64,000 nucleotides of DNA from Croceibacterium atlanticum (GTDB lineage Bacteria; Pseudomonadota; Alphaproteobacteria; Sphingomonadales; Sphingomonadaceae): positions 2,046,001-2,110,000 of the forward strand of contig NZ_CP011452.2 in the NCBI RefSeq assembly GCF_001008165.2, read 5' to 3'. This document shows, piece after piece, positions 18,252 through 27,031 of this stretch. A model generated the notes under the pieces. It worked only from the letters and a program-made list of their open reading frames with translations, was not told the origin of the DNA and made no database searches. A program made the translations under genes and the position numbers. Positions within the stretch are counted from its first letter, which is position 1; every line of letters begins with the position of its first letter.

Positions 18252-21200
18252 TTATTTGCGATCGGTAACCGACCTTTCCGACCGTTCGATGCGCATGTCG
18301 AACTCGTGCGCTTCCGGTACGCCGAAATCGACCAGGCGGCCTAACGCTGTATCGATCCGCATCCTATATGGATGGTCGGGGCCGAGTAGCGAAGGTTCCT
18401 CGACGCTCGCGCGTTCGAACCATTCGATGATTTTCTGCCCGATTCCCAACTCAAGCCACATCGTCGGATCATTTCCCGATCGCTCGAGCCAGGCCTCGAT
18501 AGCTGCCAGCAGAAACTCGATGTGGCGAGCGCGAGGCGTCACTAAAATCATGTTCATAGTGCAGAGGGCAATGAAGGACGTCGGGCCGCCAGGCAGCATT
18601 GGGCGCAGTGCGTCGAGCAGCGGATCGATACGGTCGAAAACCGCAGGCACCAGATAGCTCTTTGTGCCGGCGAAGGGGCTGTGCGTGTTCATGAGCAGTT
18701 TTGCCACAACCCCGCCGGTGTCGTAGTCGACCGACAGGTCGCTCGTGTTTCGCAGCCATTGCCAACCGCGCAGGGCCATTGTCCGCTGGACCATTCTAGA
18801 ACGCAGCTCGACGGCGCGCTGCGCGGACCGCGTAGGGTCGTTGAAATAGACCACGTCCGCCGTATGGATAAGGGTTTCCGCCACGTTGCCGAACGGTCGA
18901 TCGGGCAGACTGGTAACCAGCGCCAGCCCGTCCTCGAAATGCTGCTGCGGCATATCCATGAGAGCTATCGCGAACAGGGTGTAGAATTCACCATTCCAGT
19001 CGCTATTGCGGCCATCGACCTCCGTCTCGGTCGGCAGGCCATGTCCGTTGAGATTCGCGGACCAGTCGGCATAAGCTTGGACGATTTCTCCCCTCCAATC
19101 GATCTCGGCGCCGGCTGCACCAGTCACTAGCTGCAGCCAGCGGGCCGCAGCTTGGCTGTCGGCATGAATCGTTGCGTTCCGCTTCGACGGTGGCACCCAA
19201 GGCGCGGGAGCATCGACATCCACGGTATCCTGCGCCCCCGGCACGCGCAGACGGGTGCGGCGGCGCTGCTGCGGTCGATCCTCGGGAAAAGGCGACCATT
19301 CGGGTTCGGCACCCCCGTCAAGCCAAGCGATCTCAGCTGCTACCGCGCGCGTATCCGCCGCTGCCTTTTCCTGCGCGTAGCGCTCCTGTTCGCCAGCATC
19401 TTCATCATAGGGGTGCCAGCGCCAGCGACAACTCGCGAATGCCGCGCGCATTGCCGCCTTCAGCAGCTGTGGATCGGTCGAGAGAATGGTTTCCAGCGTG
19501 GCTGCGAAGGCAAGCGGAGTCGACCGGTCGTCTCTGGCTGACAGCTTGATCAGCGCGTCACGATCGGCCGCCTGACGCTTGCGATGCCACAGATGGACGA
19601 GCGCGCAAACAGCCAGCGCTGGCCTGTTGAACCGCAGTGAACTGCCGGCTCCGCCATGCCGATCGGCTTCTTCTGCAAGCGCACGCTCGATCACGGCGCG
19701 AACCCAGTCCTCATGCTCCGCGAGCAAAACATCATCTCCGTCGCGCGCCACCAGCATGGCCGTGGCAACCAGCCGTGTGGACCGCATTTTCAGTGTGTCG
19801 GGATCGCTGTCGTCGGGAAGATCGCCCTCGGCATAGTCAAGGGCTTCGCGGGCTAACTCGGTCGAGCTCCGCGCCGGATCGTCGATTGCGAGCTGGATCT
19901 TCGCCTCGATGTTGCTCGAGCGGATCAATTGGCTCGATTGCTCACTCAGTCTCGCGAGATGCTCGGCTTCGGCTGGCGGCGACCGATAGGCACGACCGCC
20001 CTCTACGTCGATCCAGTTGTCCGAGTCGAGAATGTTCAGCGCGTAAGCGCCCATGAAGGCCGGATCTCCGAAATCGGCGTTCGTTTTGAAATCGCCCAGG
20101 ACATCGACGGCAGCACTCAGCTGGGTGCGAACCCGCCGCGAAGCAGGGTCGTCGCCGAGGTAGCCGATCAGCAGGCGTTCGAGCGGCATGCCCCGCGATG
20201 GCCGCGCGGCAAGGTCGGCGAGTTGCACCTTACCGGCAGGCTCACGCTCCATCGCGAGCAGCGCGGAGCCCATCTGATCATGCGTTTGGCGCCCACGTTC
20301 GGTGGCGAGAAGCTCAGGACAGGAAACGAACGGAACTAGAGCGTCTCGGCTCTTGGGCCAATGTGAGATCAGCAGATCGACGGCAACAAGCAGATAGGCT
20401 GCGCAGCTTCCGTCGGGGCCAAGGACGTCCGCGAGCACCGCGTCGATCGAATCCCCGGCATCCAGCCGAATATGACCCCAAGCTTCGAGCGCCTTTAGCG
20501 CCGAGGCGACCGAATATTCGCGGGCCTGATCGCGCGACCAGAAGTATGTCTGGGCCCAGGGAAAGAAGCGCCGCCCGTCTTCAAATTCGAGTGCGTACCC
20601 GTTGGCATCCGGATCGGCGCCGCCCGAATGGAAGGCGACTGCCTCTTGTGTCAGCTGCCGGATCAACCCGAGTCCAATCTCCGGCGCAGCTTCAAGCAGG
20701 TCGAGAAACGGCGGCTGGGCAGGTGATGGGGGTAAATAGTCGCTCTCGCCAAAGCTGAACGCGCTGCCGCGAGACCTCCCATATTCCGAGCGTTCTTCTT
20801 GGCTTTCAATGAGGCTGCCCGTGATGAGGCCGGCAAGTTCAGCGGGGGCGACCTGTGCAAGCACCTTTCCGAACGACCGAATGGAGTTAGCCTTGCGGTG
20901 GTCTTTCTCTGCCGTCACGGCGCGGAGATAAGCCTTGGCCTGTTCGGGCGCATGACTGGCGAGAAGAAGAGTCCACATTCGCAGCTCTTCCACCAACCTG
21001 CCATACGCCTGATGGTCGAGCCGGCCGCCCGCGTCGCAAGCCGGGATCGTCCGCTCCACCTCGCGGATGTCCAGCTGCAGCAGCCAATCGAACAGCATTT
21101 TCGCAGTGGGCCCGGCCAACTTGGGCACATGCATGAGGATCAGGTACTGGATCTGGACCAGGTCCAGGACCGCTCCAATTGCCGGCAGCGGAATCTCTGC

Positions 21201-23399
21201 CGCATGATCGGTACACCATCGCAGAAGCCATGCCGCCGATCCAGTCGTGTTGGCGCGCAGCGAACGCGGCACCGCGGCCTGCTCGCCACCTGCCGCCAAT
21301 CCCTTGAAGAGATCGGCCGCCGCCACCGTCTCGAGCGAGTTGATTGCTGCACAGAGCTCTCGTAGCAGAGTTCCTCCGTCAGCAAGCAGCGCGTCGCTGC
21401 AGCGCTCAAGGAGACCCGGCCCAAGCTCGGATCGCACGATCGCGACGAGAGCCTGGCGCCGCCACGAGCCGTGCGAGCCTGAGGGCGACAGCAGGTTCAA
21501 TAGTTCAAGCCAGGCGCTGCAATCGTTTCCGCGCTCAAGCGCCAGCCGCCCCGCAAGTTCGATGCCGCGCGCAACGCGCGGGGACACAGGCACCGACAAA
21601 TTCAAACCCGCCAGATACGCGGAATCCTCGTGGATGCGGGAGGCAACGGACCAGTCGCGCAGGACATCGTGGTAAAAGGTTAGGTGATCGCGGCGCGGTT
21701 CGCGCAGCGTCAGAGACCGCAGGAGGTGCGAGCGGGCGGCGGAGTCGCTTCGCAGTTCCAGTGCATCCTGTCCCGTCAGCGCGCGCTCGGCGAGATCGGA
21801 AAGTATCCGCTGCGCCGGACGCACATCGCCGTTTGGTGCGCCATCGGCGGTCCGCCACCAATACTCGGCAAGAACGGCTTCCGTTCGGATGACTGCCGCG
21901 TTGGGCACTTTGAGCAAGCGCGAGAGACGATAAAGGTTTCGGGCAATAGGAGCGGCTGGATGATCAGCGGCGAGCAACGCGCGAAGTTCCGGAGCACGCT
22001 CGCGCAGAATTTCGACTTCGGATTCGAGGAGTTCCCCGACGATCACCCTATGAGACGCACCAAGTGCGGTAAGCGCATCCTCAGCGAGCCACGACTCGCC
22101 GTCCGCCCCGAAATCGGGACGCGCGGTTACAACCACGGAAAAGCCAGGTACCGCGCTGGCTTCCCGGAATAGGTCGTTCACCGTTCGCTGTCGGCCGGGG
22201 TCGGTGAACATCTCGAGACTGTCGATGAACAGGATGCCGCCGCCACTGGCGGCCAGATCGCTCAAGAACGCCTTTGCTGTTGAAGACACGCCGAGCAACT
22301 GGGCGAAGGCGCTCCAGCCACCTTCCGGAGTGGCGATAGGGTCAAGCACGATGATGTGCGATTCCCTCGATACACGCTCCGCGACATGTCGAAGCACCCA
22401 AGATTTGCCGACACCCGCGTCGCCGCGGATCTCCACAAACCGATGTTGATCGAGGCCGGCATCGACTTTGGCAATGGCGTCTAGGCGCGGCAATTGCACC
22501 CCTGCGAGATTATCTCCGATATTGGCGAGGGTGAGACGGGCCGTCTCTTCCAGCCTTTCGCGCGATGGCGCGAAATTCCGATCGCCCGCCAACCGAAATC
22601 CGCGTTTCGCCAGCTCATCCGACAATGCATTGCGATCAAGCGCTCCGCCGATCTTCCCTGTGGCGATCGATATCTCAATGAGATTGCTCCACAGCGCTTC
22701 CGCTCGCGCCGTATCCTGCTCCGACAGGACATTCCGCGCCAGCGTCAGCGCGTGGGTCCGCGCTAGTGGGGAGATCGCTTCGAAGTCGAATTCAAGGATC
22801 ACGAAGCGGCGAAGAATGCGCCAGATGACCTCATCGTCATCGGCAATTCCGGCGGCGACAAGATTGCTGCGAAAGGTGGCCACGAACTCGCGCATCGCTT
22901 TGTTCGCCACGCCCTTCGCAGATAGTCGTGAGAAGAACTCGGCACTTGCGTCCGCGATGTGCGCCCACTGGAGCACGTCCTGGTAGGGCCCCGAGATTGA
23001 ACGGCTGGTGCGCTGTGTCGCGACGGCCAGCAAATGCTGTTGCTCCGGAACTCCTCCCTCTCCGCTTCGCGCGATTTGGGTGCATACCTCTTGGAAGACG
23101 CTATCCTTTGGCGCGAACGTGATTTCGCGCTTCGATTGGATCTCCAAAAGGCAAGGCCCTGCTGAAGCATTGCCATGAAGAATCAAGTCGTCGAGAGCGT
23201 ATCCCAGATCGACACCTTGGAAGCGGACCCGCTCAAGACGGGTTCCGGGCAACCCGCGCGGCTCCGTCCCAACTAGCATCGCTAGAAGGTAAAATGCGCC
23301 GAGTTCGCCTTCGAGATAGACCCCGGCACCGCCGCGAGCAGCAGGACTAGATCCGCGATCGTCGCCGCCTTCCGTCTCGCTCGTCTCTTCATCTGTCAT
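18252..23399 (-). CDS. Giant STAND-type ATPase with N-terminal nuclease-like domain (Avs-like)
   Basis: A 1715-residue single polypeptide. Residues about 25-200: a PD-(D/E)XK-like domain with DDLIL (D70, D71) and LLEIQSKR (E86, Q88, K90), similar to the Cap4/Mrr nuclease class. Residues about 300-560: a STAND/AAA-type NTPase with Walker A GDAGVGKS (326-333), Walker B ILFID (389-393) and a VVVTARPDF sensor-like segment. Residues 600-1715: a long helical region with no clear repeat, which in the Avs family is the sensor of phage proteins. Length and order (nuclease, NTPase, long C-terminus) match Avs anti-phage proteins. It is divergent from the unknown gene at 23525. Avs assignment is an inference. 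Confidence 0.72.
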   Translation of the reverse strand: MTDEETSETEGGDDRGSSPAARGGAGVYLEGELGAFYLLAMLVGTEPRGLPGTRLERVRFQGVDLGYALDDLILHGNASAGPCLLEIQSKREITFAPKDSVFQEVCTQIARSGEGGVPEQQHLLAVATQRTSRSISGPYQDVLQWAHIADASAEFFSRLSAKGVANKAMREFVATFRSNLVAAGIADDDEVIWRILRRFVILEFDFEAISPLARTHALTLARNVLSEQDTARAEALWSNLIEISIATGKIGGALDRNALSDELAKRGFRLAGDRNFAPSRERLEETARLTLANIGDNLAGVQLPRLDAIAKVDAGLDQHRFVEIRGDAGVGKSWVLRHVAERVSRESHIIVLDPIATPEGGWSAFAQLLGVSSTAKAFLSDLAASGGGILFIDSLEMFTDPGRQRTVNDLFREASAVPGFSVVVTARPDFGADGESWLAEDALTALGASHRVIVGELLESEVEILRERAPELRALLAADHPAAPIARNLYRLSRLLKVPNAAVIRTEAVLAEYWWRTADGAPNGDVRPAQRILSDLAERALTGQDALELRSDSAARSHLLRSLTLREPRRDHLTFYHDVLRDWSVASRIHEDSAYLAGLNLSVPVSPRVARGIELAGRLALERGNDCSAWLELLNLLSPSGSHGSWRRQALVAIVRSELGPGLLERCSDALLADGGTLLRELCAAINSLETVAAADLFKGLAAGGEQAAVPRSLRANTTGSAAWLLRWCTDHAAEIPLPAIGAVLDLVQIQYLILMHVPKLAGPTAKMLFDWLLQLDIREVERTIPACDAGGRLDHQAYGRLVEELRMWTLLLASHAPEQAKAYLRAVTAEKDHRKANSIRSFGKVLAQVAPAELAGLITGSLIESQEERSEYGRSRGSAFSFGESDYLPPSPAQPPFLDLLEAAPEIGLGLIRQLTQEAVAFHSGGADPDANGYALEFEDGRRFFPWAQTYFWSRDQAREYSVASALKALEAWGHIRLDAGDSIDAVLADVLGPDGSCAAYLLVAVDLLISHWPKSRDALVPFVSCPELLATERGRQTHDQMGSALLAMEREPAGKVQLADLAARPSRGMPLERLLIGYLGDDPASRRVRTQLSAAVDVLGDFKTNADFGDPAFMGAYALNILDSDNWIDVEGGRAYRSPPAEAEHLARLSEQSSQLIRSSNIEAKIQLAIDDPARSSTELAREALDYAEGDLPDDSDPDTLKMRSTRLVATAMLVARDGDDVLLAEHEDWVRAVIERALAEEADRHGGAGSSLRFNRPALAVCALVHLWHRKRQAADRDALIKLSARDDRSTPLAFAATLETILSTDPQLLKAAMRAAFASCRWRWHPYDEDAGEQERYAQEKAAADTRAVAAEIAWLDGGAEPEWSPFPEDRPQQRRRTRLRVPGAQDTVDVDAPAPWVPPSKRNATIHADSQAAARWLQLVTGAAGAEIDWRGEIVQAYADWSANLNGHGLPTETEVDGRNSDWNGEFYTLFAIALMDMPQQHFEDGLALVTSLPDRPFGNVAETLIHTADVVYFNDPTRSAQRAVELRSRMVQRTMALRGWQWLRNTSDLSVDYDTGGVVAKLLMNTHSPFAGTKSYLVPAVFDRIDPLLDALRPMLPGGPTSFIALCTMNMILVTPRARHIEFLLAAIEAWLERSGNDPTMWLELGIGQKIIEWFERASVEEPSLLGPDHPYRMRIDTALGRLVDFGVPEAHEFDMRIERSERSVTDRK

Positions 23400-23524
23400 G
23401 TTGTGAACGGGTCTTGCTCTTGATGGTATTTTTTGGACTTCTCATGCGATTTCTAAACTTGGCATACTACTCAATGAAACGGCGCAATAGCTTGCAAGAC
23501 CATCAGGTAGGATCCGAAAGAGTC

Positions 23525-24613
23525 ATGTTGGAAGACGATGCCACTGCGATGATTTGCTTGAGGCCAGACTTCCCTGCCGAGGATGTGCGAACGATCATAC
23601 ATAGACTCGAAGGATCCCAAGCCCTCGTCCCAGGGTTCATTCCAGCCCCTGCGGGGTTTCTGCGTCTGGAAACTATAACATATGCAGCGCTGATCGAAGG
23701 TGTCCAAACGGTGGTGATGCCAGACAGGAACATTGTTTCCCGGATGGCGAGGATAGCTCGGACAGGCCTGGCGCGCCCGGCGGAGCCGACGAGCCAGCTG
23801 GCAGCGGAGATTATGGCGCTTTGTCAAACCGTCGATTTCGACATCGAGCCTTCCATCGCGTTTCATGAACTAGCACACCGTCAGGGAAATGATGCAGCAC
23901 TGGAAGAGCTGTCCTGGTTTCGGGTCGCCGATCAAAATCGGCACCAAACATGGCTGGATATCGCATTGGGCCGCGCTTCGAAGCTGCCTGTGCTTTCGCC
24001 CGCAGCCAAAGGGTTTGTCGACCTTGCCGCTCCGTTAAATCGCTGGGTCCGCAACTACGCCGTGGCGCTGAAAATCGCGAGCCTGGAGCTCTCGCCCTTG
24101 GCGAGAAGGGCGAAGGCGCGCGCACTCTTCGAGTGGATGGTTTCGGATTTCATCGTAGCTGGCCCTGCCGCCATGTTCGCCACAATGTACCTGTCTCCCC
24201 GCGCCGCAAGAGCTCGGATGATGAAGCACCTGAGGTCGCCAGACCGGGAGAGAGCGTTGGCTGGTATTCGAAATGCAGCCTGGGATATTACCTATCTCAG
24301 CGAGTTCGTGCAGCGGGTGAAGACAGCAAACTACAATAGTCAGCGCTTTATTCTAGCGACTGGTGACCGAACGATGGCCGAGTTGGCGAGTCTGTTGTTC
24401 CTTGATATCGAGACCCTTGACGGTTTTCGTCGAATCCTTAGCAGTGCAATTGTGCCCTGGTGGGGTGATGACGCGCCGTATGTAGCCAAATTGATCTGTG
24501 ATGCGATAGAAGTCGGTGAGGCCAGAGAGCCCCCTACCTCCCCGTCTCGGGACTATGTTGGTGACCTGATTGTTGCTGGCGAAACCGAGATCCGGGAACG
24601 CCAGAGGGCCTGA
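23525..24613 (+). CDS. Unknown protein at the head of the graspetide row (HExxH-like motif)
   Basis: A 362-residue protein of no family I recognise. Residues 114-118 read HELAH inside SIAFHELAHRQGN, which fits the HExxH signature of zinc metallopeptidases, but the third ligand cannot be placed and the match may be by chance. The frame is open to a TTG at 23414. The ATG at 23525 is preferred because the AT-rich 23400-23520 stretch is then free for the two divergent promoters. It is 77 bases upstream of the candidate precursor gene on the same strand. Confidence 0.6.
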   Translation: MLEDDATAMICLRPDFPAEDVRTIIHRLEGSQALVPGFIPAPAGFLRLETITYAALIEGVQTVVMPDRNIVSRMARIARTGLARPAEPTSQLAAEIMALCQTVDFDIEPSIAFHELAHRQGNDAALEELSWFRVADQNRHQTWLDIALGRASKLPVLSPAAKGFVDLAAPLNRWVRNYAVALKIASLELSPLARRAKARALFEWMVSDFIVAGPAAMFATMYLSPRAARARMMKHLRSPDRERALAGIRNAAWDITYLSEFVQRVKTANYNSQRFILATGDRTMAELASLLFLDIETLDGFRRILSSAIVPWWGDDAPYVAKLICDAIEVGEAREPPTSPSRDYVGDLIVAGETEIRERQRA

Positions 24614-24690
24614 AGTAAGCGGTCGAAAGGCAGGCTGAGGTGCTGCACGCGCGCTGGCCGGAACGATACTGAGACGAGAGGGGAGCAAGT

Positions 24691-25077
24691 ATGAGAACTG
24701 CTACAAGCGCCGCTGCCGCGAGGCGTGATGCGGAACCCTTTCTTATGCGGTTCGCTACGCAACGAAGCTACGAAGTTCAGGAGATGGCGGGACGCTATTG
24801 CGAGATCAGGCAGCTTTGGGTGATCGACATTGAAGGTCTCTCCCGGCCCATTGTTGAACAAGCGGCAGACCTGCTCGCGCAGACGCACACCAAGACCATG
24901 ACTCAGGTCGAAGCCGACGATCACGATCAGGAGCGAGGTGCCATGGCGGAGACCTCAACCCTTACGAAAGTGAGACAGGAGGCTGACGACCAAGACGCGT
25001 CGCTAGCCTTGCCCGAAATACAGACCAAGACCGATGTCCAGCAGGAAACGGACGATCAGGTAAAGGGCGTGGCGTGA
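24691..25077 (+). CDS. Candidate graspetide (omega-ester RiPP) precursor with three core repeats
   Basis: A 128-residue small protein with a strong ribosome-binding site (GAGGGGAG) before its ATG. The leader contains PFLMRF (residues 16-21), close to the PFFARF leader helix recognised by microviridin ligases. The C-terminal half holds three spaced repeats: TKTMTQVEADDHD (67-79), TLTKVRQEADDQD (90-102) and TKTDVQQETDDQV (112-124), so TxTxxxxExDDx(D/V) every 22-23 residues. Thr hydroxyls facing Glu/Asp carboxyls is exactly what graspetide ligases join. The next gene is an MvdD-type ATP-grasp enzyme. The chemical product is an inference. Confidence 0.8.
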   Translation: MRTATSAAAARRDAEPFLMRFATQRSYEVQEMAGRYCEIRQLWVIDIEGLSRPIVEQAADLLAQTHTKTMTQVEADDHDQERGAMAETSTLTKVRQEADDQDASLALPEIQTKTDVQQETDDQVKGVA

Positions 25078-25096
25078 TTCCGGCGAAAGCGGACGG

Positions 25097-26035
25097 TTGA
25101 TCCTCCTGGCTACTAACCGGCGGGACGTCACGACCGACTTCGTCGTGCTCGAACTCGAACGCCGCGGAATGGAATTCTTCAGGCTGAACACCGAAGATAT
25201 CCATACCTATCACGCGGTTCTTCCGAACGGTGATCCTGGAAGGCTGCGGCTTGAAGGACAAGACAGGACGTTGGATCTTCGCGACATCACCGGAGCCTAT
25301 TACCGGCGCCCGATGCCACCGGACTTCGAGGAGCGCGACCCTGCGACCGCCGAATATCTGCAAGCCGAATGGTCCGCCCTCCTGAGATCCATCTGGAATG
25401 CCCTCGACGGCCGCTGGCTGAACTGCCCTTTTGCGATCCTGCGCGCCGAAGACAAGCCGCGGCAGCTGACGATCGCACGGCGCTTGGGTTTCAACGTGCC
25501 GGAGACCTTGGTCACCAACCATCCCGACCACGCCATCGCCTTTTCCGAGCGCGGCGGCGCCGTCGCAAAGCCGCTGCGTCACGCTCTCATAGACGACGGC
25601 GAGCGCGGAAAAGTCATCTTCACTTCGCGTCTCGGATCGTCGCTCAAGGGCGAGACAGCCGGGATCGAACTCGCTCCCGTCATTTTGCAGGAAGAAGTGC
25701 GCAAACGATCCGACGTTCGGGTAATCGTCGTCGACGATCAGGTCTTCGCCACCGCTATAGATTCGCAAGATTTCGAGGAGACCGCCGTCGACTGGCGCAG
25801 AGGGGTCAGAACCGACCTCGTGCATCGCGCCACCGCACTGCCAGGTGACGTGGAGCGCGCGTGCGTGGCGGTTACCCGCGCGCTCGGCCTCCGCTATTCC
25901 GCCATCGATCTCGTCGAGGATAAGGACGGGGAGTATTGGTTCCTCGAGGCGAATCCTAACGGACAATGGGCTTGGATCGAGCAGAGGACCGGTGCGCCAA
26001 TTAGCGCCGCCATCGCCAAAGGGCTGTCTGCATGA
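25097..26035 (+). CDS. MvdC/MvdD-family ATP-grasp ligase (graspetide maturase)
   Basis: A 312-residue ATP-grasp enzyme of the RiPP maturase type, predicted to form ester (or amide) links between Thr/Lys and Glu/Asp side chains of a precursor peptide. Family marks: N-terminal ILLATNRRDVTTDFVV, the GAYYRRP motif (about residues 62-68) typical of MvdC/MvdD, VILQEEVRKRSDVRVIVV in the ATP-grasp core, and YWFLEANPNGQWAWIEQ carrying the Mg-binding Glu and Asn. Start is TTG at 25097, 19 bases after the precursor stop. The end overlaps the membrane-protein gene by four bases. Length is normal for the family. Confidence 0.9.
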   Translation: MILLATNRRDVTTDFVVLELERRGMEFFRLNTEDIHTYHAVLPNGDPGRLRLEGQDRTLDLRDITGAYYRRPMPPDFEERDPATAEYLQAEWSALLRSIWNALDGRWLNCPFAILRAEDKPRQLTIARRLGFNVPETLVTNHPDHAIAFSERGGAVAKPLRHALIDDGERGKVIFTSRLGSSLKGETAGIELAPVILQEEVRKRSDVRVIVVDDQVFATAIDSQDFEETAVDWRRGVRTDLVHRATALPGDVERACVAVTRALGLRYSAIDLVEDKDGEYWFLEANPNGQWAWIEQRTGAPISAAIAKGLSA

Positions 26036-26844
26036 AATGGACGAACTGGGTGGATGCTGTCTTTCCCTATATCGAACCTTTGACGGTCGACGAGGACAAG
26101 GCGCAAAAGGCTTCGTTCGACCGGGATATCACTGCGATCAACTCGGCCAAGTTCTCAATAGAACCGGAACGGGCCCTTGATGAAGCGCAGCGAGTGGCAG
26201 AAGCAGAAACCGAGAGGGTTCGAACTGCAGAGAGCAAGGCGACAACCTATCTGGCGGTTCTAGCGGCCCTAGTTCCACTCGTAATCACACTCCAGGCCGC
26301 CACCTGGGAAGACAAGTCTGGCCCGGCTCCCGAAGGCCTCAAGCTTGGGATGATGTTCCTTGCAACTATGTATGTTGCGGGGGCTGGGTACCACGCCTTC
26401 AAAACACTTCAGGTATCGGGATTTCAGCGGGTCGTGGAGGGCGAAATTGCAGCCGCCTGGCGAACGCCGCGACCCTTAACAAACCTGACGCGAAGCACAT
26501 TGCTGGCGTCGCGTAGGTCGAGGGACGCGGTCAACGCCAAGGTGACGAGGATCAAGGTAACTCATCAACATCTAGTTAGGGCGTTCGGTGCATTCGTCTT
26601 GCTGCTGTCGCTCGACCCAATCTGTTACGCGTTTAATTCGGTTGGAGTTGGCGCGCTGACGCGTACGTCAGCGAATCCGGAACGGGCAAGTGAGTTACGG
26701 CAAAGCGGGCCGCAAGCCACTGAAGCATCGCGAGCGCCGGAGACAAAACCATCAGACTCAGGCCAAGCAAGCGATCCGGAGATTGAAGGTCAGCGTCTTA
26801 CCCGACCCGAAACGATAAAAGCCGAGAGTGAGGTTCGCGACTAA
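26032..26844 (+). CDS. Three-segment membrane protein linked to the ATP-grasp gene
   Basis: A 270-residue protein whose ATG overlaps the ligase stop (ATGA), so it is coupled to it. A charged N-terminal helix (residues 20-70) leads into a hydrophobic segment preceded by TAESKATTYLAVLAAL; membrane segments are near 71-91, 103-123 and 181-203. The 70-residue C-terminal tail is polar and disordered. The E/D-x-KA entry to the first segment recalls small membrane effectors such as those paired with cyclic-nucleotide systems, but no family can be named. Possible roles are peptide export, target or effector of the peptide; none is shown. Confidence 0.68.
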   Translation: MKWTNWVDAVFPYIEPLTVDEDKAQKASFDRDITAINSAKFSIEPERALDEAQRVAEAETERVRTAESKATTYLAVLAALVPLVITLQAATWEDKSGPAPEGLKLGMMFLATMYVAGAGYHAFKTLQVSGFQRVVEGEIAAAWRTPRPLTNLTRSTLLASRRSRDAVNAKVTRIKVTHQHLVRAFGAFVLLLSLDPICYAFNSVGVGALTRTSANPERASELRQSGPQATEASRAPETKPSDSGQASDPEIEGQRLTRPETIKAESEVRD

Positions 26845-27031
26845 GCATTGCAACCGTAGTCTCAGCGTCAGCGTTCAACTGCCACTTACTCTTCGAATCC
26901 TCATTCATCGGAGTCCTCATGCCCAAGGCTCAGTCTTGTTGTCGTTCCGCGATCACGGTGAAATCTGAAAGTCCGTTTCTATGAACTATCTCCTCAAAGC
27001 AGCCGGTCCGTTTTCGGCCCAGTTCGCGACA

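Noticed and set aside
24962-25966. A 334-codon minus-strand frame opposite the ATP-grasp gene
   Set aside because: High-GC antisense frame; the plus strand has clear ATP-grasp motifs and a normal gene order.
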